Assembly: GCF_004917075.1 (NCBI RefSeq) | Contig: NZ_SSYB01000001.1 | Coordinates: forward strand, 1,161,478-1,225,477 | DNA: 64,000 bases | From: Geomonas edaphica | GTDB lineage: Bacteria > Desulfobacterota > Desulfuromonadia > Geobacterales > Geobacteraceae | Direction: 5' to 3' | In this document: piece after piece, positions 34,189-43,487 of the stretch | Layout of the letters: every line of letters starts with the position of its first letter | Position numbering within the stretch: the first letter of the stretch is position 1 | Notes under the pieces: generated by a model | What the model saw: the letters and a program-made list of their open reading frames with translations, nothing else | The model's database searches: none | What the model was told of the DNA's origin: nothing | Made by a program: the position numbers and the translations under genes

Positions 34189-37100
34189 ATGAAGATAAAA
34201 AGTTTCAAAGATTGGAGCATTGCGGCGAAGGTCCTGAGCGTATCGCTCGGCACCGTCGTGATAATAGCGGCGGTGAACTTCTTGTACCTGTTACCCGCAC
34301 TGGACCAGAGGATACTGGCCGAAAGGGAGGATACGCTGCGGTCGGTGGTGGACATACCGGTCGAAATAATCGCGGAGTACGACCAGAGGGTGCAAAAGGG
34401 CGAATTCACGCTGGAAGAAGGGAAAAAGCGGGCGAAGGACCGCATCAGGCAGATGCGCTACGCAGACAACGAGTATTTCTGGATCAACGACCTGAACGCG
34501 GTCATGATCATGCACCCCATCAAGCCGGAACTCGACGGCAAGGACCAGGGCGGTTCGAAGGATTCCAAAGGAAAAGCGATCTTCGTTGAGATGGCAAACG
34601 TCGCGAAGAGCAAGGGGGCCGGCATCGTCGAATACCTCTGGCCCAAGCCCGGCTCGACGATCCCGGTGCAGAAGCTCTCCTATGTGAAACTTTACAAGCC
34701 CTGGGGATGGGTCGTCGGCAGCGGCCTCTACATGGACGACCTGCAACAGGTGATCAACGACATGCGCTGGAAAATGACGATCATCACCCTGGCGATCGCC
34801 GCCGCGGTGCTGCTCCTTGGTTACCTGGTCGCTTCGAGGATCAGCAAGAACATCAGGCAGGTCATAGCCGCGGCAAACGACCTCGCCCTGGGGGACGTGG
34901 AAGCAACCATAGCGGTCAACAGCCAGGATGAGACCGGCCAGCTTGCCGAAGCGTTCAAGCAGATGGTCGCCAACATCGCCGAGGCCGCCAGGGCGGCGGA
35001 GCGCATCGCGGCGGGCGATCTTTCCATTCAGTTACAGGTCAAGTCCGAAAAGGACATCCTGGCGAAGAACCTGAACGTCACCATCGCAGCGGTCCAGGCG
35101 ATGGCCGCCGACGCGAACATGCTCGCAAAAGCGGCCGTCGACGGCAAGCTCCTCGAGCGCGCCGACGCGGGGAAACACCGCGGTGAGTATCGCAGGATCA
35201 TCGAAGGGGTGAACGCCACCATCGCACGTCTCGTCGGTCTTCTCGACACCATGCCAGCCCCGGCCATGATCATCGACCGCGACTTCACCGTCATGTATAT
35301 GAACGAGGTGGGTGCGAAGGTCGGCGGCAAGACCCAGGCACAGGTGGTCGGCACCAAATGTCACGACCACTTCAAGACCGGTGACTGCAAGACGGACCAA
35401 TGTGCCTGCGGGCGTGCGATGCAGGGCGGCAATGCGGCAAGCAGCGAGACCGACGCACACCCGTCTGCCGGCCTCGATCTCGACATCGCCTACACCGGGC
35501 TGCCGCTGCACGGCGAGGACGGAAAGATCATCGGCGCCTTCGAGGTGGTGACCGATCAGACAGCAATTAAGCAGGCTGCACGGCTGGCGAAGAAGATCAG
35601 CGATTACCAGGAGGAGGAAACGAGGAAACTGGTGCACGGCCTGGAGAAGCTCTCGAAGGGTGAGGTCGACTTCACCATCGCGACCGCACAGGGCGACGCG
35701 GATACCGGCGGAGCCAAAGAGATCTTCGATGCGCTGGCCGGTGCGGTGAACCACTGTGCCGAAGTCATCAAGACCCTTAACGGCGACACGGTCGATCTGG
35801 CACAGGCCGCGACCGAGGGAAGGCTCACCGCCCGCGCCGATGCCGGTAAGCATCAGGGTGCCTACCGCGAGATCATCCAAGGGGTGAACGATTCTCTGAC
35901 CACAATGGTCGGCTTTATGGACAACATGCCAGCTCCTGCCATGATCATCGACAAGGACTTCAACGTACTTTACATGAACCAGCTGGGCGCCAAGGTAGGC
36001 GGGAAAACCCAGGAACAGGTACTAGGCACCAAGTGCTACGACCACTTCAAAACCTCTGACTGTAAGAGCGCTAACTGTGCCTGCGCGCAGGCCATGACTA
36101 CCGCGCTCGATGCGACCCGCGAGACCGACGCCCACCCCGGCGGGTTAGATCTCGACATAAGCTACACGGGCGTTCCAATCAAGGACAAGGAAGGGAAGGT
36201 GATCGGGGCGTTCGAGGTGGTGACCGACCTCACCTCCGTGAAACAGGCGGCGCGCCAGGCGAAAAAGATCGCCGATTACCAGGACAAGGAGACGCAGAAA
36301 CTCGTCGACGGGCTGGCAAAACTCGCGAAAGGTGACGTGAACGTCGCCCTCACCACCGAGCCCGCCGACAGCGACACCTCAGAGGTAAAGCACACCTTCG
36401 ACACCATCGCGGCCGCGGTGAACAGCTCGGCCAAGGCGAACCGCGACATCGCCGAGGTGGCGCAAAAAATCGCCGCAGGCGACCTCACGCTGAAGCTCAC
36501 GGAGCGCTCCCCGGAGGACGAACTGCTGATCGCCCTGAAGGCGATGCTGGACAAGCTAAATTACGTGGTGACCGACGTGAAGGGAGCCGCCGACAACGTC
36601 GCGTCCGGCAGTCAGGAGCTCTCCTCCAGTTCGGAACAGATGTCACAGGGGGCGAGCGAGCAGGCGGCCGCCGCGGAAGAGGTCTCCTCCTCCATGGAAG
36701 AGATGACCTCCAACATCAGGCAGAATGCAGATAACGCGTTGCAGACAGAAAAGATCGCCTCCAAGTCGGCTAAGGACGCCAAGGAGGGTGGCGAAGCGGT
36801 AACCCATACCGTGAGCGCTATGAAGGAGATCGCCGGTAAGATCTCCATCATCGAGGAGATCGCGCGGCAGACGAACCTTCTCGCCTTGAACGCCGCCATC
36901 GAGGCGGCGCGCGCCGGTGAGCACGGCAAGGGGTTCGCGGTTGTGGCAAGCGAGGTGAGAAAACTCGCCGAGCGGAGCCAGAAGGCAGCGGCCGAGATCT
37001 CCAACCTTTCCTCCAGCAGCGTCGAGATCGCGGAGCGCGCAGGGGAGATGTTGAACCGGATGGTACCTGACATTCAAAAGACCGCGGAGCTGGTCATGGA

Positions 37101-37455
37101 GATCTCGGCGGCGTGCCGCGAGCAGGATACCGGCGCCGAGCAGATCAACAAGGCGATCCAGCAGCTAGACCAGGTCATCCAGCAAAACGCCTCGGCTGCC
37201 GAAGAAATGTCCTCCACAGCTGAGGAACTTTCTAGCCAGGCCGAGCAGTTGCAGGACGTCATCGGCTTCTTCAAGATGGAAGGTGGTGAGCATGCAGCAC
37301 CTAAGGCGGGGAAGCCGAAGGTGAAGCAGGTGCAAATAAAGAAACCGCTCACACAATCGGCCAAGGTCCTCCCCGCCGCCGCAAGGCGCAAGGCAGCCGG
37401 CGCCGGACTCTCCCTCGAGATGGAGCACGAGGACCCGGACTTCGAAAGATTCTAG
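34189..37455 (+). CDS. Chemoreceptor with Cache, two Cys-motif PAS domains and HAMP units
   Basis: The 1088-residue receptor has a membrane helix near 15-35, a periplasmic single Cache domain ([29 protein letters not shown]), a second helix near 196-214 and HAMP units. Two PAS domains start near 350 and 575, each opening with MPAPAMIID. Each PAS carries four cysteines with identical spacing: C391, C400, C405, C407 and C616, C625, C630, C632 (C-x8-C-x4-C-x-C). The signalling domain from ~805 has the tip [20 protein letters not shown]. The paired cysteines suggest a metal or redox cofactor. ATG 34189 was chosen over an upstream in-frame ATG because AGGGGAGAG lies just before it. Confidence 0.92.
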   Translation: MKIKSFKDWSIAAKVLSVSLGTVVIIAAVNFLYLLPALDQRILAEREDTLRSVVDIPVEIIAEYDQRVQKGEFTLEEGKKRAKDRIRQMRYADNEYFWINDLNAVMIMHPIKPELDGKDQGGSKDSKGKAIFVEMANVAKSKGAGIVEYLWPKPGSTIPVQKLSYVKLYKPWGWVVGSGLYMDDLQQVINDMRWKMTIITLAIAAAVLLLGYLVASRISKNIRQVIAAANDLALGDVEATIAVNSQDETGQLAEAFKQMVANIAEAARAAERIAAGDLSIQLQVKSEKDILAKNLNVTIAAVQAMAADANMLAKAAVDGKLLERADAGKHRGEYRRIIEGVNATIARLVGLLDTMPAPAMIIDRDFTVMYMNEVGAKVGGKTQAQVVGTKCHDHFKTGDCKTDQCACGRAMQGGNAASSETDAHPSAGLDLDIAYTGLPLHGEDGKIIGAFEVVTDQTAIKQAARLAKKISDYQEEETRKLVHGLEKLSKGEVDFTIATAQGDADTGGAKEIFDALAGAVNHCAEVIKTLNGDTVDLAQAATEGRLTARADAGKHQGAYREIIQGVNDSLTTMVGFMDNMPAPAMIIDKDFNVLYMNQLGAKVGGKTQEQVLGTKCYDHFKTSDCKSANCACAQAMTTALDATRETDAHPGGLDLDISYTGVPIKDKEGKVIGAFEVVTDLTSVKQAARQAKKIADYQDKETQKLVDGLAKLAKGDVNVALTTEPADSDTSEVKHTFDTIAAAVNSSAKANRDIAEVAQKIAAGDLTLKLTERSPEDELLIALKAMLDKLNYVVTDVKGAADNVASGSQELSSSSEQMSQGASEQAAAAEEVSSSMEEMTSNIRQNADNALQTEKIASKSAKDAKEGGEAVTHTVSAMKEIAGKISIIEEIARQTNLLALNAAIEAARAGEHGKGFAVVASEVRKLAERSQKAAAEISNLSSSSVEIAERAGEMLNRMVPDIQKTAELVMEISAACREQDTGAEQINKAIQQLDQVIQQNASAAEEMSSTAEELSSQAEQLQDVIGFFKMEGGEHAAPKAGKPKVKQVQIKKPLTQSAKVLPAAARRKAAGAGLSLEMEHEDPDFERF

Positions 37456-37477
37456 CTGAAGTGCAGCTCTGACTGAC

Positions 37478-37520
37478 AAGGGCAGCACCGGGAACTATTC
37501 CGATGCTGCCCTTATTTTTT
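37478..37520 (+). terminator. Terminator of the large chemoreceptor gene
   Basis: AAGGGCAGCA and TGCTGCCCTT form a 10-bp stem followed by TATTTTTT. Confidence 0.8.
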
Positions 37521-37608
37521 GCTTTAGAAGCCCCCCCCAGAGCCGATACAAAACAAACCGGCCAGACACTTCCGAAAGGAGCCCTGCAGCAGGGGCATTG
37601 AGAGTTCA

Positions 37609-37926
37609 ATGGAAAAAACCCCCTTCTTGCTCTTCCTCTGTATCGCAATTATCGCCCTCTTCGCAGCAAACCCAGGCTTCAGAAAGTATAAAGAAGCGAA
37701 CAGCTGTGAGATCTCCTGTTACCAGTATGGTCAACTGCACTCGGCGATGAGCCTCTTCCCCGAGGTTGCAGACACAGCCAGACGCGATCTGACAGGGGAG
37801 TACGTCAGCATCTCGCAGTACAACGAGATCATGCGCAAGGTGGAACTCGCCAAACTGAAGCAGGCGAGAAGGATGTCTGCTCAGACAGAGTTGGCACTGA
37901 CTGAGAAACACTCCACTCAAAATTGA
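37609..37926 (+). CDS. Small protein with N-terminal membrane segment, unknown function
   Basis: The 105-residue frame starts with a hydrophobic stretch (LLFLCIAIIALFAANPGF), followed by CEISCYQYGQL and a charged helical C-terminus. It could be a membrane-anchored or exported protein. I do not recognise it. It has lower GC content than its neighbours and lies alone between two terminator/promoter regions. Confidence 0.5.
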   Translation: MEKTPFLLFLCIAIIALFAANPGFRKYKEANSCEISCYQYGQLHSAMSLFPEVADTARRDLTGEYVSISQYNEIMRKVELAKLKQARRMSAQTELALTEKHSTQN

Positions 37927-37936
37927 TACTTTTTTA

Positions 37937-37964
37937 TTGAATATTTCTAACGACAAGGTATTAT
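37937..37964 (+). promoter_or_regulatory. Sigma-70-type promoter for the SH3-like protein gene
   Basis: TTGAAT (37937-37942), a 16-nt spacer and TATTAT (37959-37964) lie 94 nt before the start at 38059. Confidence 0.5.
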
Positions 37965-38058
37965 CCTACCTGAGTGTGTGTCCCCCAAAACAGCACTTCA
38001 TGCAGTACCGCTTACTTAGACCGTAGAGGTCCTAAATCCGATATCCAAAGGAGACGTC

Positions 38059-38529
38059 ATGAGCATCAAGATCCGCAGCATCATCCTCGCAGCAACGGCG
38101 ATAGCCGCGTTCGCCGCCCCGGTACTGGCAGAGAGCACCAACTGTACGGTGACCGCGCCCGAAATCCGCCTGCGCAAGAGCCCCAGCAAAAAGGCGAAAG
38201 TGGTAGCAATCCTCAAGAAGGAAACCAAGGTGAGCGCAGAGAAGTGCTCAGGAGGCTGGGTGAAGGTTTCCTCCGAAGACGGCAAGATGGCAGGCTACGT
38301 CGGAGGCTGGGCTCTTGCCGTCGCTCCGGTCATGGTCGCATCCGTCGAACCGGTCGCGGTCTCCGCGCCCGCCCCGGCCGCTGAGCCGGTAAAGGAAGTC
38401 CCTTCGAACGAGAAGCTCGCCATGCAGATCACCGACCTGCGCCTGAAGATGCTCACCGTGGAGAGGGACGTGGCGATGATGCGCAAGGACATCAAAAAGA
38501 TCAAGGTAGCCATGAAGCACAAAAAGTAA
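38059..38529 (+). CDS. Exported SH3-domain protein with coiled-coil tail
   Basis: The 156-residue protein has a signal peptide (residues 1-24, cleavage after VLA), a bacterial SH3-like domain (CTVTAPEIRLRKSPSKKAKV to GYVGGWALAV), an Ala/Pro/Val-rich linker, and a C-terminal helix (MQITDLRLKMLTVERDVAMM). SH3b domains often bind peptidoglycan or peptides, so it is probably periplasmic. No neighbour explains its role. Confidence 0.75.
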   Translation: MSIKIRSIILAATAIAAFAAPVLAESTNCTVTAPEIRLRKSPSKKAKVVAILKKETKVSAEKCSGGWVKVSSEDGKMAGYVGGWALAVAPVMVASVEPVAVSAPAPAAEPVKEVPSNEKLAMQITDLRLKMLTVERDVAMMRKDIKKIKVAMKHKK

Positions 38530-38536
38530 GGCAGCG

Positions 38537-38560
38537 GGGGGACCGGGTACGGTCCCCCTT
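38537..38560 (+). terminator. Terminator after the SH3-like gene
   Basis: GGGGGACC and GGTCCCCC close a 6-nt loop, followed by TT and C-rich sequence. Confidence 0.55.
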
Positions 38561-38611
38561 CCTCCCCCGCTTCATCCTTTTCCCCCCCCTCACTTTCCCC
38601 GACTGAATAAC

Positions 38612-38638
38612 TAAAGATTGATCTCCCGCGACCGATAA
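38612..38638 (+). promoter_or_regulatory. Strong FliA (sigma-28) promoter for the third chemoreceptor
   Basis: TAAAGATT, exactly 11 nt, then ACCGATAA. Seven of eight positions match in each half of the flagellar sigma consensus (TAAAGTTT and GCCGATAA). It lies 36 nt before the start codon. Confidence 0.8.
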
Positions 38639-38673
38639 GGTGGCAATCGACCACTCAAGGCACAGGAGATAGC

Positions 38674-40308
38674 ATGAAACGTTTCACCTCGACGCGGTTA
38701 TCCACCAAGTTTTTCGGCGCCATGATCGTCCTCAATCTCCTCACCACGACGGCCTTCACGGTACACACATATTACGCGGAGAAGAATGAGATCATGGGGG
38801 ACATCGACCGCGAACTGCGCACCTGCGTCGAAGGCGTGCGCATGGTCGCGGATGGATACCACGCCAGGATGGCAACCACCCCGCCTACCCCCGCCGAGTT
38901 CCAGGCATTGAGCGACCGCCTCACCACCTACGCAAACGGGGCCGGCCTCAACTACATCTACACGATGGTTAAAAAGGACGGCAAGATAGTGTTCTCCTCT
39001 TCCAGCTACACACGCGAGGAAAAGGAAAAGGGAGAACAAAGCAAGCTCTTTGACGCCTATGAGGACGCAAGCGAGGGATTAAAGGCGGCATTTGCGGACG
39101 GCAAGCCGCACTACGACCAGTATTCCGACAAGTGGGGCGTCTTCCGTTCCTTCTTCGTACCGGCACGCGGTGCGGACGGCACCGAGTACGTGATGGGCGC
39201 CGACATCTCCATGAAGCGCATCGATTCGGCCCTGCGCGGAGTGCTGTTGAACTGCCTGGTGATCGCGCTCATCGTGTTCGTGGTTGGCGGGGCGGTCATG
39301 CTGGTGCTGGTGCGTTCGGTGCAGCGGACTGTCAGCGAACTGGCGCGCGGCGTCAACCTGATCGCGGAGGGAAACCTTGGGACGTACATCGACCATGCTG
39401 GTGACGACGAGCTCGGCATGCTGGCCGACGACATGAACCGCATGGCCGCCCAACTGAAGGACGTGGTAGCCGAGGTGAGAAATTCGGCCGAGGAGGTGGC
39501 GATGGCCTCGAGCAGGCTATCGGACACCGCGGCGGTGATGGCGAACGGCGCGGACAAAGTACATGGACAGATCGGCTCGGTCGCCACGGCAGGCGAGGAG
39601 ATGGCAACCACCTCCGGCGAGATCGCGCACAACTGCGCCGGAGCCGCTGAGCTCGCACGCCGGGCCAATACGACCGCCTCATCGGGTGCCGGGGTTGTCG
39701 CCGGTGCCATTGAGGCGATGCAGCATATCGCAGAGCGTGTAAAGGAATCTGCGCAGACGGTAGGCGGGCTCGGGGTGCGCTCGGAGCAGATCGGTGAGAT
39801 CCTCGGAACCATCGAGGACATAGCCGACCAGACGAACCTCTTGGCGCTGAACGCCGCCATCGAGGCGGCGCGTGCAGGCGAACAGGGCCGCGGCTTCGCG
39901 GTGGTCGCGGACGAAGTGCGCGCCCTTGCCGAACGCACCACCCGCGCCACCAAGGAGATCGCCGAGATGATCAAGGTGATCCAGCAGGAAACGAGGACCG
40001 CAGTGAGTTCCATGGAAGCCGGGGTGGCCGAGGTGGAAAAGGGAAGCGCCGAGGCGGGGAAATCGCAGCAGGCACTGCGCGAGATCATGGAGTGCATCGG
40101 CGAGGTAACCCAGCAGATCAACCAGGTGGCGACCGCGGCGGAAGAGCAAACGGCGACCACGCGCGAGATTTCCGGCAACATGCAGCAGATCACCTACGTG
40201 GTGCAGCAGACCACCCAGGCAGCCCATGACTCGGCGGAAGCGGCGGAGCAATTGAGCCAGAACGCAGCGCAACTGCAGTCGAGGGTCCGGCAGTTCAAGA
40301 TCGACTGA
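38674..40308 (+). CDS. Methyl-accepting chemotaxis protein with Cache-like sensor
   Basis: The 544-residue receptor has membrane helices near 14-33 and 190-212 flanking a periplasmic Cache-like sensor ([20 protein letters not shown]). A HAMP domain follows ([20 protein letters not shown]), then a signalling domain with the tip [22 protein letters not shown]. The signalling domain is of a different, shorter class from those at 20969 and 34189, so it probably couples to a different chemosensory array. Its FliA promoter fits a flagellar-regulon receptor. Confidence 0.93.
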   Translation: MKRFTSTRLSTKFFGAMIVLNLLTTTAFTVHTYYAEKNEIMGDIDRELRTCVEGVRMVADGYHARMATTPPTPAEFQALSDRLTTYANGAGLNYIYTMVKKDGKIVFSSSSYTREEKEKGEQSKLFDAYEDASEGLKAAFADGKPHYDQYSDKWGVFRSFFVPARGADGTEYVMGADISMKRIDSALRGVLLNCLVIALIVFVVGGAVMLVLVRSVQRTVSELARGVNLIAEGNLGTYIDHAGDDELGMLADDMNRMAAQLKDVVAEVRNSAEEVAMASSRLSDTAAVMANGADKVHGQIGSVATAGEEMATTSGEIAHNCAGAAELARRANTTASSGAGVVAGAIEAMQHIAERVKESAQTVGGLGVRSEQIGEILGTIEDIADQTNLLALNAAIEAARAGEQGRGFAVVADEVRALAERTTRATKEIAEMIKVIQQETRTAVSSMEAGVAEVEKGSAEAGKSQQALREIMECIGEVTQQINQVATAAEEQTATTREISGNMQQITYVVQQTTQAAHDSAEAAEQLSQNAAQLQSRVRQFKID

Positions 40309-40322
40309 ACTCTAACCTCACC

Positions 40323-40778
40323 CTACCCGTCCCCTCTGCCAGCCTTCTTTCCCGGTCGGCGCTCAGCGCCGCGCCGGGCGGAGGTTGGCAGTACGATGAG
40401 GTAGATGGTCACGCAGGCGGCGATGGACAGGAGCACGATTCTTAGCCAGATGCGGTCCACGAACAGGAAGGTGGTAACGGGAAACGAGATCCAGATCGCG
40501 CCGATGGCAAGGCACTTGGCGCGCAGCGGGATCGAGCCGTGCAGCAGGTACTCCTTGAGTATCGGCCCGAAGTGCTTGTGTTCCACAAGCCAGGTATGGA
40601 ATCGTTCGGAACTGCGTGAAAAGCAAATGACCGCGACCAGCAGGAAGGGGACACTCGGGACCAGAGGAAGGAAAAGCCCGACAACGCCGCCGGCGAGGGA
40701 GAGAAGCCCGGTGCCGATGAGCAGGTAACGAAGCCACTCGCTCTTGACCAGCCTGATCTTCAGATGACGGTGTTTCAT
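40323..40778 (-). CDS. DUF454 (YbaN) family inner-membrane protein
   Basis: The 151-residue protein has about four hydrophobic helices and the family motif GLFLPLVPSVPFLLVAVICF followed by FSRSSERFHTWL. YbaN-like proteins are inner-membrane proteins of unknown function. I used ATG 40778; an in-frame ATG at 40817 would add 13 residues. It converges on the chemoreceptor gene. Confidence 0.8.
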   Translation of the reverse strand: MKHRHLKIRLVKSEWLRYLLIGTGLLSLAGGVVGLFLPLVPSVPFLLVAVICFSRSSERFHTWLVEHKHFGPILKEYLLHGSIPLRAKCLAIGAIWISFPVTTFLFVDRIWLRIVLLSIAACVTIYLIVLPTSARRGAERRPGKKAGRGDG

Positions 40779-41095
40779 CCGACGTGCATGCCCCCCGCTC
40801 CAAGCTTTGCATTTCATCCAGACTAATTGTAAGCGATCGCATCTGGTTTTAACATCCGGAATCCCGACTGGCGGGCAGCACCTATCCTGGAGCCCAAGCC
40901 GTACCACCGCACGGGGCGCAGCACGCAGGTCTCCCCCACCGTTCCCGCCACAGCTACCCGCCGCATCCGCCTTCCGACCGCCATAAAGAAAACTGCGGAG
41001 TTGACTTCACGTGGGACGTTCTCTCGCAGAAGTACCAGGGCATGCTCCTCGACCGGCTCGGAGATGGCTGAACCATCGAAGTATCCATATAAACC

Positions 41096-41124
41096 TTGAA
41101 ATGATCAACCCCATCCGGTATGGT
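41096..41124 (+). promoter_or_regulatory. Sigma-70-type promoter for the SseB-like gene
   Basis: TTGAAA (41096-41101), a 17-nt spacer and TATGGT (41119-41124) lie 44 nt before the start codon. The remainder of the 390-bp gap between the DUF454 gene and this gene (40779-41168) shows no further feature. Confidence 0.5.
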
Positions 41125-41168
41125 GCCCGTGACCAAACAACCACAACCGATACGCAAAAGGAAATTGC

Positions 41169-41588
41169 ATGGAAAAGTTTGACGAGGCGCTGGTCAACCT
41201 GCGCCAGAACTTAAGGGACGGCAAGAAGCAGTCCGAGTTTTACGACCTCTTCCTTAACTCGGCTTTTTTCGTCCCCATCCTCAAGCAGAGTGAACAGGTA
41301 GAAAAGTCCGGTGGAGTACTGCCGCTTATCACCGAAGCGGACGGCAAGGACTACCTGATGCTTTTCAGCACCCTGGAGCGCCTCCAGGCCTGGGACGCCG
41401 AGACCCCGTACATAGAGGTCCCCGGCCACCTGCTGGCACTGAGCACCACCCCGCCCCTGCACTGGGCCCTGAACGTCGGCACCGAATATTCCAAGGAGTT
41501 CCACCCCGAGGAGATTGCCTGGCTCAGGGACTCCGTCGAACGCTGCAACGCCGAGGCTGCCGAGGCTGCCGGGGCACGCCAAGCCTGA
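41169..41588 (+). CDS. SseB-domain protein
   Basis: The 139-residue protein has the SseB N-terminal domain: FFVPILKQSEQ early, then LMLFSTLERLQAW, and HLLALSTTPPLHWALNVGT. SseB-like domains occur in enhanced-serine-sensitivity and type III secretion-associated proteins; the stand-alone function is unclear. No secretion genes are nearby, so a role in secretion is not supported here. Confidence 0.75.
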   Translation: MEKFDEALVNLRQNLRDGKKQSEFYDLFLNSAFFVPILKQSEQVEKSGGVLPLITEADGKDYLMLFSTLERLQAWDAETPYIEVPGHLLALSTTPPLHWALNVGTEYSKEFHPEEIAWLRDSVERCNAEAAEAAGARQA

Positions 41589-41628
41589 TGAAAGTAAAGG
41601 GCGGGGTCCCGTCCTTAGCACATATAAA

Positions 41629-42408
41629 ATGAACCAGACCATCCACCTCATATATTTCTCCCCGACCGGGACCACGCGTAAAACGGTGACCGCAATCGCG
41701 CAGGGGCTCGGTACGGGGAAGGTCGTCCATCACGATCTCACCCGGGTACGGGAAGGGATCGACCTTACCCTGGACGAAGGAATCGCCGTCATCGGCTTCC
41801 CGGTCTACGCCGGGAGGGTGCCCGAGCTTTTCCTGCAGCGCATCGAGCGGCTCCAGGCCGCCGGCATGCCCGTCGTCATCGCCGCAGTTTACGGCAACCG
41901 GGCCTTCGAGGACGCCCTCCTGGAGATGGCCTACGTCTGTCGCGCCAAGGGCTTCAGCGTATCAGCCGCGGGGGCATTCATCGGCGAACACTCCTATGCA
42001 TCTGACTCCCACCCGGTGGCCTTGGGCCGCCCGGACCGCGACGACCTGGGCCGGGCCGTCAAGTTCGGCACCCTCGCCTCACGCGCTGCGGCCGATCCCT
42101 CCCGGCGTGAACCGCAAATCCCCGGAGCTTTCCCGTACAAGGAAAGGCCGCCACTAGGCGGTGCCGCTCCCGACACCGATGAAGGTCTATGCACACTCTG
42201 CGGCGCCTGCGCCGAGGTTTGCCCGACCTTCGTCATAGAGATCGGCGATGCCGTCAGGACCAACGCCGCCGGCTGCATCAAGTGCTGCGCCTGCACACGG
42301 GTCTGTCCCCCCGGTGCGCGGGTCATGAACCACCCGTCGGTTGCGGAGAGGCGGCAGATGCTTGTCGACAATTGTTCGCGCCGCAAGGTACCGGATTTTT
42401 TCCTGTAA
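41629..42408 (+). CDS. Flavodoxin-ferredoxin fusion (EFR1-type)
   Basis: The 259-residue protein joins an N-terminal flavodoxin-like domain (IYFSPTGTTRKTV binds FMN phosphate) to a C-terminal bacterial ferredoxin domain with two [4Fe-4S] motifs, CTLCGACAEVCP and CIKCCACTRVCP. EFR1-type proteins are cytosolic electron carriers of unknown partner. The start ATG 41629 has no clear Shine-Dalgarno sequence and lies 40 nt after the SseB-like gene; a longer frame overlapping that gene is unlikely. Confidence 0.88.
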   Translation: MNQTIHLIYFSPTGTTRKTVTAIAQGLGTGKVVHHDLTRVREGIDLTLDEGIAVIGFPVYAGRVPELFLQRIERLQAAGMPVVIAAVYGNRAFEDALLEMAYVCRAKGFSVSAAGAFIGEHSYASDSHPVALGRPDRDDLGRAVKFGTLASRAAADPSRREPQIPGAFPYKERPPLGGAAPDTDEGLCTLCGACAEVCPTFVIEIGDAVRTNAAGCIKCCACTRVCPPGARVMNHPSVAERRQMLVDNCSRRKVPDFFL

Positions 42409-42502
42409 CCCCCACAGCAAACGACAGGCACCTTCGGAGCCAGCCCCCTTCGAGTTCCACATCTTTCGTCTTGCACCTCGCCCGCTTTGCTCATCACCCG
42501 CC

Positions 42503-42537
42503 CACCTGTTTGATTTACTTCCAACAGGTGCGATAAT
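42503..42537 (+). promoter_or_regulatory. Promoter with overlapping inverted repeat before the binding-protein/kinase pair
   Basis: CACCTGTT (42503-42510) and AACAGGTG (42523-42530) are perfect inverted arms 12 nt apart. They overlap TTGATT (42510-42515), a 16-nt spacer and GATAAT (42532-42537). A regulator binding the arms would block the promoter; a stem-loop is the alternative. Confidence 0.45.
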
Positions 42538-42629
42538 CATCCCTTGTTGCCCACTCTGCACCAGAGCCAGATACAGAGACGCCGCCATCCAGGCCGCACT
42601 GTCTCAACACATCTGCGGCGGGGATTTCC

Positions 42630-43487
42630 TTGAAACAGCGCGGATTCTCATACAGCATTCCTCTCGTGTTGATCGTTGCGATTGCAGCGGTGTGGCTATT
42701 GGTAAACGTATCAAAGGATGACTCCCTCGCCCGGCTGCGCAACGCCGGGACTATCCGGATCGGTTATGCAGTGGAAGCTCCCTACGCCTTCGTTACCCAA
42801 GATGGCACGGTGACCGGGGAATCGCCCGAGATCGCGAAACACATCGCGAAGACCATCGGTATTGATCAGATTACCTGGCGCCAGGCCGAGTTCGGTTCCC
42901 TCATTAACGAGTTGGAAGCCGGCCGTATCGACGTTGTGGCGGCAGGCATGTTCGTCACACCGGAAAGAAAAATGCAGGTTGCCTTTTCCGCGCCGACCTT
43001 CCAGGTCAGACCGGGGCTTTTGGTTCCTGCCGGCAATCCCCTCCGACTGTACTCCTACAAAGAGCTTGCGACACACGACGTAACCGTTGCCGTACTCAAC
43101 GGATCCGTTGAAGAAAACACCTTGCGCCGTCTGGGCGTTCCATCAAGAAGACTCCTTGCCGTTCCCGATACACTCACCGGCCTCGCCGCAGTGACGTCTG
43201 GCCTCGCCGCGGGGATGGCAATTTCATCTCCTACGGCACGGTGGATCGCCCAGCACTCTAAGGAGCAGGTCGAAGCGGCAGAGGCACCCGCAAGGGTGGC
43301 TAGCGACTCGCTTGGCCTTGGCGCCTTCGCCTTCAGGAAAGAGGACCGGGCGTTGCTTGAGGCCTGGAACCGGGCGCTCGACGGTTACATCGGCACCAAA
43401 GAACATCTCACCCTTGTCTCACGCTTTGGTTTCACCGCGGACGAACTCCCCCCCACGGCAAAGGGGAAATCGGAGCCGAGGCCATGA
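42630..43487 (+). CDS. Family 3 periplasmic solute-binding protein (membrane-anchored)
   Basis: The 285-residue protein has an N-terminal hydrophobic anchor (8-25), then the amino-acid-binding fold: GTIRIGYAVEAPYAFV, ESPEIAKHIA, and INELEAGRIDVVAAGMFVTPERK. No ABC permease or ATPase gene is nearby. The stop overlaps the ATG of the hybrid kinase (ATGA), so it most likely acts as the sensory subunit of that kinase rather than in transport. The start is TTG 42630, behind GGGGA. Confidence 0.85.
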   Translation: MKQRGFSYSIPLVLIVAIAAVWLLVNVSKDDSLARLRNAGTIRIGYAVEAPYAFVTQDGTVTGESPEIAKHIAKTIGIDQITWRQAEFGSLINELEAGRIDVVAAGMFVTPERKMQVAFSAPTFQVRPGLLVPAGNPLRLYSYKELATHDVTVAVLNGSVEENTLRRLGVPSRRLLAVPDTLTGLAAVTSGLAAGMAISSPTARWIAQHSKEQVEAAEAPARVASDSLGLGAFAFRKEDRALLEAWNRALDGYIGTKEHLTLVSRFGFTADELPPTAKGKSEPRP

